The notes below the pieces were generated by a model. The model was not told the DNA's origin and did not search any database. It worked only from the letters and a program-made list of their open reading frames with translations. Source: Acidobacteriota bacterium (lineage in GTDB: Bacteria > Acidobacteriota > Terriglobia > Bryobacterales > Bryobacteraceae). From it: a stretch of DNA of 64,000 bases. The DNA is taken from assembly GCA_014584705.1 (NCBI GenBank), contig JACTMJ010000006.1:340625-404624 (forward strand), read 5' to 3'. The position numbers were made by a program, and so were the translations under genes. Shown here piece after piece: positions 61,105 to 64,000 of this stretch (positions are counted from its first letter, which is position 1; every line of letters begins with the position of its first letter).

Positions 61105-61371
61105 TAGTGGGATGGGCGAAGAGGAAGCGACATCCATGTTAATTCCGCCGTGAATTGGTAAGAATAAAAAAGTTGATCCACTAATGGGAAAAACTACGCT
61201 TTTCTAACCCGCCGCATCCCGTTCTTACCGAAACATTAGAGTTGTTCGAAGCGAAATGCCGCGGCCGGATATGCCGCGACCGCGGGAACCGTGACGGCGG
61301 AAGATCGCCGTTTCCAGCGCGCGAAAGGGGCGAGCACGCGCCTGATGGCCTGCCGATTGCGCGGAGAGCGT

Positions 61372-62487
61372 CTATTCATCCCCCGGCAGATGCTCTTCCT
61401 CGTCGGTAAGATGCGGCGGGGTGCCGTATTCTTCGGAAGGCTCGGGTTCGGAGGCTTCTTCCTCGTCCTCGCCGGCCTGGAGATCCAGCGGTTTCAGAAC
61501 CATCGCTTCCACGCGGTGGAGAAGTTCCTTCATGCCCCGGCCAGCCAGGCTCGAAACCGCGAAAAACTCGAGGCCTTTCCGGGTCACGTGCTCGCGCAGC
61601 GCCTCGAGTTCGGTGGATTCGCCCATGATGTCCAGCTTGGCGCCAACCACAAGCATGGGCTTCTCGAGCATCTCCGGTGAGAAACTCGCCAACTCCCGCA
61701 TCACAACGTCAAAATCGTGGACGGCGGAGCGGTTGCTATATCCCGAGATATCCACCAGATGCAAGAGCAGTTGGGTTCGCTCAACGTGCTTCAGGAACCG
61801 GATGCCCAACCCATGCCCTTCGCTCGCGCCTTCAATGAGTCCGGGTATATCAGCTACCACATAGGTCCGGAAATCCGAGGTTTGCACCATGCCCAGATTG
61901 GGCACCAGGGTGGTGAACGGATAATCCGCGATTTTCGGTTTCGCGGCCGAGATGCGGGAGATGAACGTGGACTTACCGGCGTTGGGAAATCCTACCAGCC
62001 CCACATCCGCGAGCAGTTTCAATTCCAGGCGGAGGTTGAACTCCTCACCAGCCTTTCCCGGTGTGGCGAAATCCGGCGCCTGCCGCGTGGGCGTGGCGAA
62101 ATTCTGGTTGCCGAGGCCGCCCTGGCCACCGTGGGCGATCACGACGCGTTCGCGCGGCACCTGGAAATCATGCAGGATCTCTCCCGAATCGTCGTCGTAG
62201 ACAACGGTACCAACCGGCACGGGTATCTTCACGGATTTCCCGGCTTTGCCCGTACGTTGGCTGCCTTCTCCGTGCCTCCCGCGCTGGGCTTTGTGCTCCG
62301 GATTGAGGCGCAAATGGAGGAGGGTGCTGTAGTGCGGGTTTGCCACCAGCGTCACGTCGCCGCCGCGGCCGCCGTCGCCGCCGCTGGGTCCGCCTCGGGG
62401 CACGAACTTTTCCCGTCGGAACGCGACACAGCCGTTGCCGCCGTCCCCGGCCTTCACGTAAATGCGGACTTCATCGATGAAATTCAT
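61372..62487 (-). CDS. obg: GTPase Obg
   Basis: Essential ribosome-assembly and stress GTPase, 371 aa. ATG 62487 with GGAGG five bases before gives the usual start [20 protein letters not shown]. Gly-rich Obg fold (1-158), G domain with [31 protein letters not shown] and VGAKLDIM, then an acidic C-terminal tail (about 335-371). Last gene of the rplU-rpmA-obg operon. Confidence 0.96.
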   Translation of the reverse strand: MNFIDEVRIYVKAGDGGNGCVAFRREKFVPRGGPSGGDGGRGGDVTLVANPHYSTLLHLRLNPEHKAQRGRHGEGSQRTGKAGKSVKIPVPVGTVVYDDDSGEILHDFQVPRERVVIAHGGQGGLGNQNFATPTRQAPDFATPGKAGEEFNLRLELKLLADVGLVGFPNAGKSTFISRISAAKPKIADYPFTTLVPNLGMVQTSDFRTYVVADIPGLIEGASEGHGLGIRFLKHVERTQLLLHLVDISGYSNRSAVHDFDVVMRELASFSPEMLEKPMLVVGAKLDIMGESTELEALREHVTRKGLEFFAVSSLAGRGMKELLHRVEAMVLKPLDLQAGEDEEEASEPEPSEEYGTPPHLTDEEEHLPGDE

Positions 62488-62592
62488 GGGGTCCTCCGGC
62501 CGGCGTGCGGCAGGGCCGCGGGGGCGTCCAGACACGCGAAAGCCGCCGGAGCGCCCTGGCCCGGCGGCTTCATTCGCTTATAAAACCGGAAA

Positions 62593-62865
62593 TTACGCGA
62601 CGGGCTCGGCCGGGAGCGGCTTCACCTGGGCGAACTTGCCCATGGAGCCTCGATCGCGGTATTCGACAATACCCGGGATCTTCGCGTAGAGGGTGTCGTC
62701 GCTACCCGCACCCACGTTCTCGCCCGGCTTCACTTTCAGCCCGCGCTGCCGGATAAGGATAGAGCCACCCGTAACCACCTGGCCGCTATAGACTTTGTAA
62801 CCAAGGCGCTGCGCCTGCGAATCACGGCCGTTCTTGGAACTGCCTAAACCTTTTTTGTGTGCCAT
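62593..62865 (-). CDS. rpmA: 50S ribosomal protein L27
   Basis: Protein near the peptidyl-transferase centre, 90 aa. [20 protein letters not shown] is the family start, followed by [19 protein letters not shown] and [15 protein letters not shown]. Between rplU and obg, as usual. Confidence 0.97.
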   Translation of the reverse strand: MAHKKGLGSSKNGRDSQAQRLGYKVYSGQVVTGGSILIRQRGLKVKPGENVGAGSDDTLYAKIPGIVEYRDRGSMGKFAQVKPLPAEPVA

Positions 62866-62890
62866 GACTTTCTCCTGCTACCCGGCCCGA

Positions 62891-63199
62891 CTATGCGAGG
62901 ATGTCCTGAACTTCCACCGCCGTGTAATCCTGGCGATGTCCCTGGGTGCGCTTGTACTGCTTCTTGCGCTTGAACTTGAACACCGTGATCTTCGGTCCGC
63001 GGCCCGCTCCCACAATCTTCCCGGTCACTTTCGCGGAGGCGACTTTCTCGCCCGCCACCATGCCGTCGTCGTTCTTGATTGCGAGCACGTTAGCGAACTC
63101 AATCACGGAGCCCTCTTCGCCCGGCAGTTTTTCCACACGAATCGTGTCGCCCTTGGACACGCGATATTGTTTGCCACCCGTCTCGATGACTGCGTACAT
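62891..63199 (-). CDS. rplU: 50S ribosomal protein L21
   Basis: rRNA-binding protein of the 50S subunit, 102 aa from ATG 63199. [20 protein letters not shown] and the family end [19 protein letters not shown] are clear. The longer upstream frame to 63652 has no L21 character. Confidence 0.97.
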   Translation of the reverse strand: MYAVIETGGKQYRVSKGDTIRVEKLPGEEGSVIEFANVLAIKNDDGMVAGEKVASAKVTGKIVGAGRGPKITVFKFKRKKQYKRTQGHRQDYTAVEVQDILA

Positions 63200-63356
63200 G
63201 GTGATTACCCTCTCCGACTGAGTTCGCGATCCCTTGCCCTTCGCGCTCCAATGCCCGGCCTTTGAACGTGTTAGAAACCCGGAAGGAGTCCGAATCCGCG
63301 GGAGGGCACCCGGCTGGAAGCGCGGACGAAGCCCCGCGCAGGACGCGCAATCTTTA

Positions 63357-63362
63357 AGTATA
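63357..63362 (-). promoter_or_regulatory. Candidate -10 of the rplU-rpmA-obg operon
   Basis: On the minus strand TATACT (five of six to TATAAT), about 160 bases before the rplU start, in a local AT-rich spot. No convincing -35 at 16-18 bases, so this is tentative. Confidence 0.33.
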
Positions 63363-63901
63363 CACGGAGCCGCACCCGGACGCCACGGTAACCAACCGCG
63401 AATGTTGGCAGCCTCTGCGTTGCCCGGTTGAATTCGCAAGCGAATTGCCCGGTCGGACGGCGACCGACCGGGATCGTAAGGCCGCTTTCGGGCCGGAGCG
63501 AGGGATCGCGAGACCGCGGAATGGGCGTCCGGGGTTGGCTCGTTGCGCGCTTCGGGCTTTCCGCCTGGGTAGCCGCTTCGCCCAACGGGTACGCATACCA
63601 ATTGCGAGAATGCCCTTGAAATCCGCCGCTTACAAAGCGATAGAGCACCCATGCCGCCACTCGCGTCTCAATTCATCGATCCGGACCTCCGGCCCCCGAT
63701 ACCGCGAGACGCCGCGTCCATAGGCGGCTGCGGGATCTCGCTGCGACAATATATTCGCGGGGGGGTCTTGAGAAGCCTATCTAGGCTCTTCCGGGATTTT
63801 AGTGGGCTGATTGCGCCGGAGTTCGGCCATCTGGAAGCGGCAAAGAAGCGAAGGGAGGGAGTTCCCCCTCCCAAACCCTCCTCCCGCTCGCCGCGTGGCA
63901 C

Positions 63902-63931
63902 GGGGAGCAGGCTTTCTAAGCTCTGCTCCCC
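63902..63931. terminator. Strong hairpin, possible terminator or repeat element
   Basis: ggggagcag (63902-63910) pairs with ctgctcccc (63923-63931); the loop itself folds as gctt/aagc, giving about 13 bp with one bulged T. A second inverted pair (gggaggg/ccctccc around 63853-63872) lies just before. No T tract follows, so a repeat element is as likely as a terminator. Confidence 0.38.
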
Positions 63932-64000
63932 CAACAACTTCCAGCGTATGGGCAGTGCTCGCCCGTCAAGGCCAAGCCCTTCGGGAGCGCGTTGCGCTGC

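Larger units (their letters stand above)
61025..61371. other. Upstream region of the repeat-peptide gene
   Basis: A 347-base gap between obg and the repeat-peptide gene, both minus strand. It is AT-richer than its flanks around 61140-61205. It includes a promoter candidate (61076-61104) and a ribosome site (61035-61041). Inverted GC-rich pieces near 61257-61284 may end the obg transcript. No RNA gene is recognised. Confidence 0.4.
63200..64000. other. Region upstream of rplU without a recognisable gene
   Basis: About 800 bases. Open frames here are short, rich in Arg/Gly/Pro and unlike known proteins. It holds a candidate -10 for rplU and a strong hairpin near 63902. I see no tRNA, rRNA or transposase. 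A gene may begin beyond the window's right end. Confidence 0.4.

Noticed and set aside
63271..63937. Several 60-130-codon ORFs right of rplU
   Set aside because: All overlap each other on both strands and have no recognisable motif or ribosome site.

Overview
The window is high-GC DNA (roughly 60-65% by eye) from a Gram-negative (diderm) bacterium. It is densely packed with chromosomal housekeeping genes and shows no phage, insertion sequence, CRISPR array, tRNA or rRNA that I could recognise. Lipid A and outer-membrane genes (lpxI, lpxB, fabZ-lpxA, lptD, a complete tol-pal set), an AraM-type glycerol-1-phosphate dehydrogenase, DUF1080, DUF1326 and several DinB proteins, and a Pal lipoprotein with an inserted Ig-like domain together suggest Acidobacteriota, probably near Bryobacterales/Solibacter. 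That placement is inference, not proof.

Layout. 0-7 kb: lpxI, then the envelope-constriction operon tolQ-tolR-tolA/tonB-tolB-pal-cpoB. 7-12 kb: a divergent xylose-isomerase-like protein, small hypothetical genes, manC and lepB. 11-17 kb, minus strand: the translation/secretion operon ffh-rpsP-khpA-rimM-trmD-rplS-rnhB-(small membrane protein)-lepB, with a near-consensus promoter upstream of ffh. 17-25 kb: an RDD protein divergent from lptD, a secreted DUF1326 protein, a transglycosylase-like protein, a DUF1080 protein and rph-rdgB. 25-32 kb: DinB, cupin and DUF1801 proteins, then an overlapping operon of exported glycerophosphodiesterase, AraM-type dehydrogenase, AraL/NagD-type HAD phosphatase and polyol permease. 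32-38 kb: actP with its DUF485 partner, a GT2 glycosyltransferase, an FAD oxidoreductase and lpxB. 38-52 kb: an M1-peptidase-like protein that has lost its zinc site, DUF3467, a GT-C glycosyltransferase, an SMP-30 protein, Nudix-mutS2, a secreted DinB protein, an M20 peptidase, fabZ-lpxA, recN, a hydrolase and galU.

The most interesting region is about 53-61 kb, minus strand, between galU and obg-rpmA-rplU. A 97-residue protein built almost entirely of (P/S/T)-Ile-X triplets lies upstream of, and on the same strand as, a compact operon: a GT9 glycosyltransferase; a 1056-residue fusion of two GT4 glycosyltransferases and a radical SAM/SPASM domain; a paralogous stand-alone radical SAM/SPASM enzyme; a B12-binding radical SAM enzyme of the RiPP-maturation (rSAM_ocin_1-like) type; and an Fe(II)/2-oxoglutarate oxygenase. 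I propose this as a candidate undescribed pathway that glycosylates, C-methylates and hydroxylates a ribosomally made repeat peptide. Link between peptide and enzymes rests on position, strand and enzyme types only.

The genes with familiar neighbours (Tol-Pal; ffh to lepB; rplU-rpmA-obg; rph-rdgB; fabZ-lpxA) are secure. Functions given for enzymes judged only by family (isomerase, permease, oxygenase, glycosyltransferases) are class-level. All comparisons with known families are from memory; no search was run.
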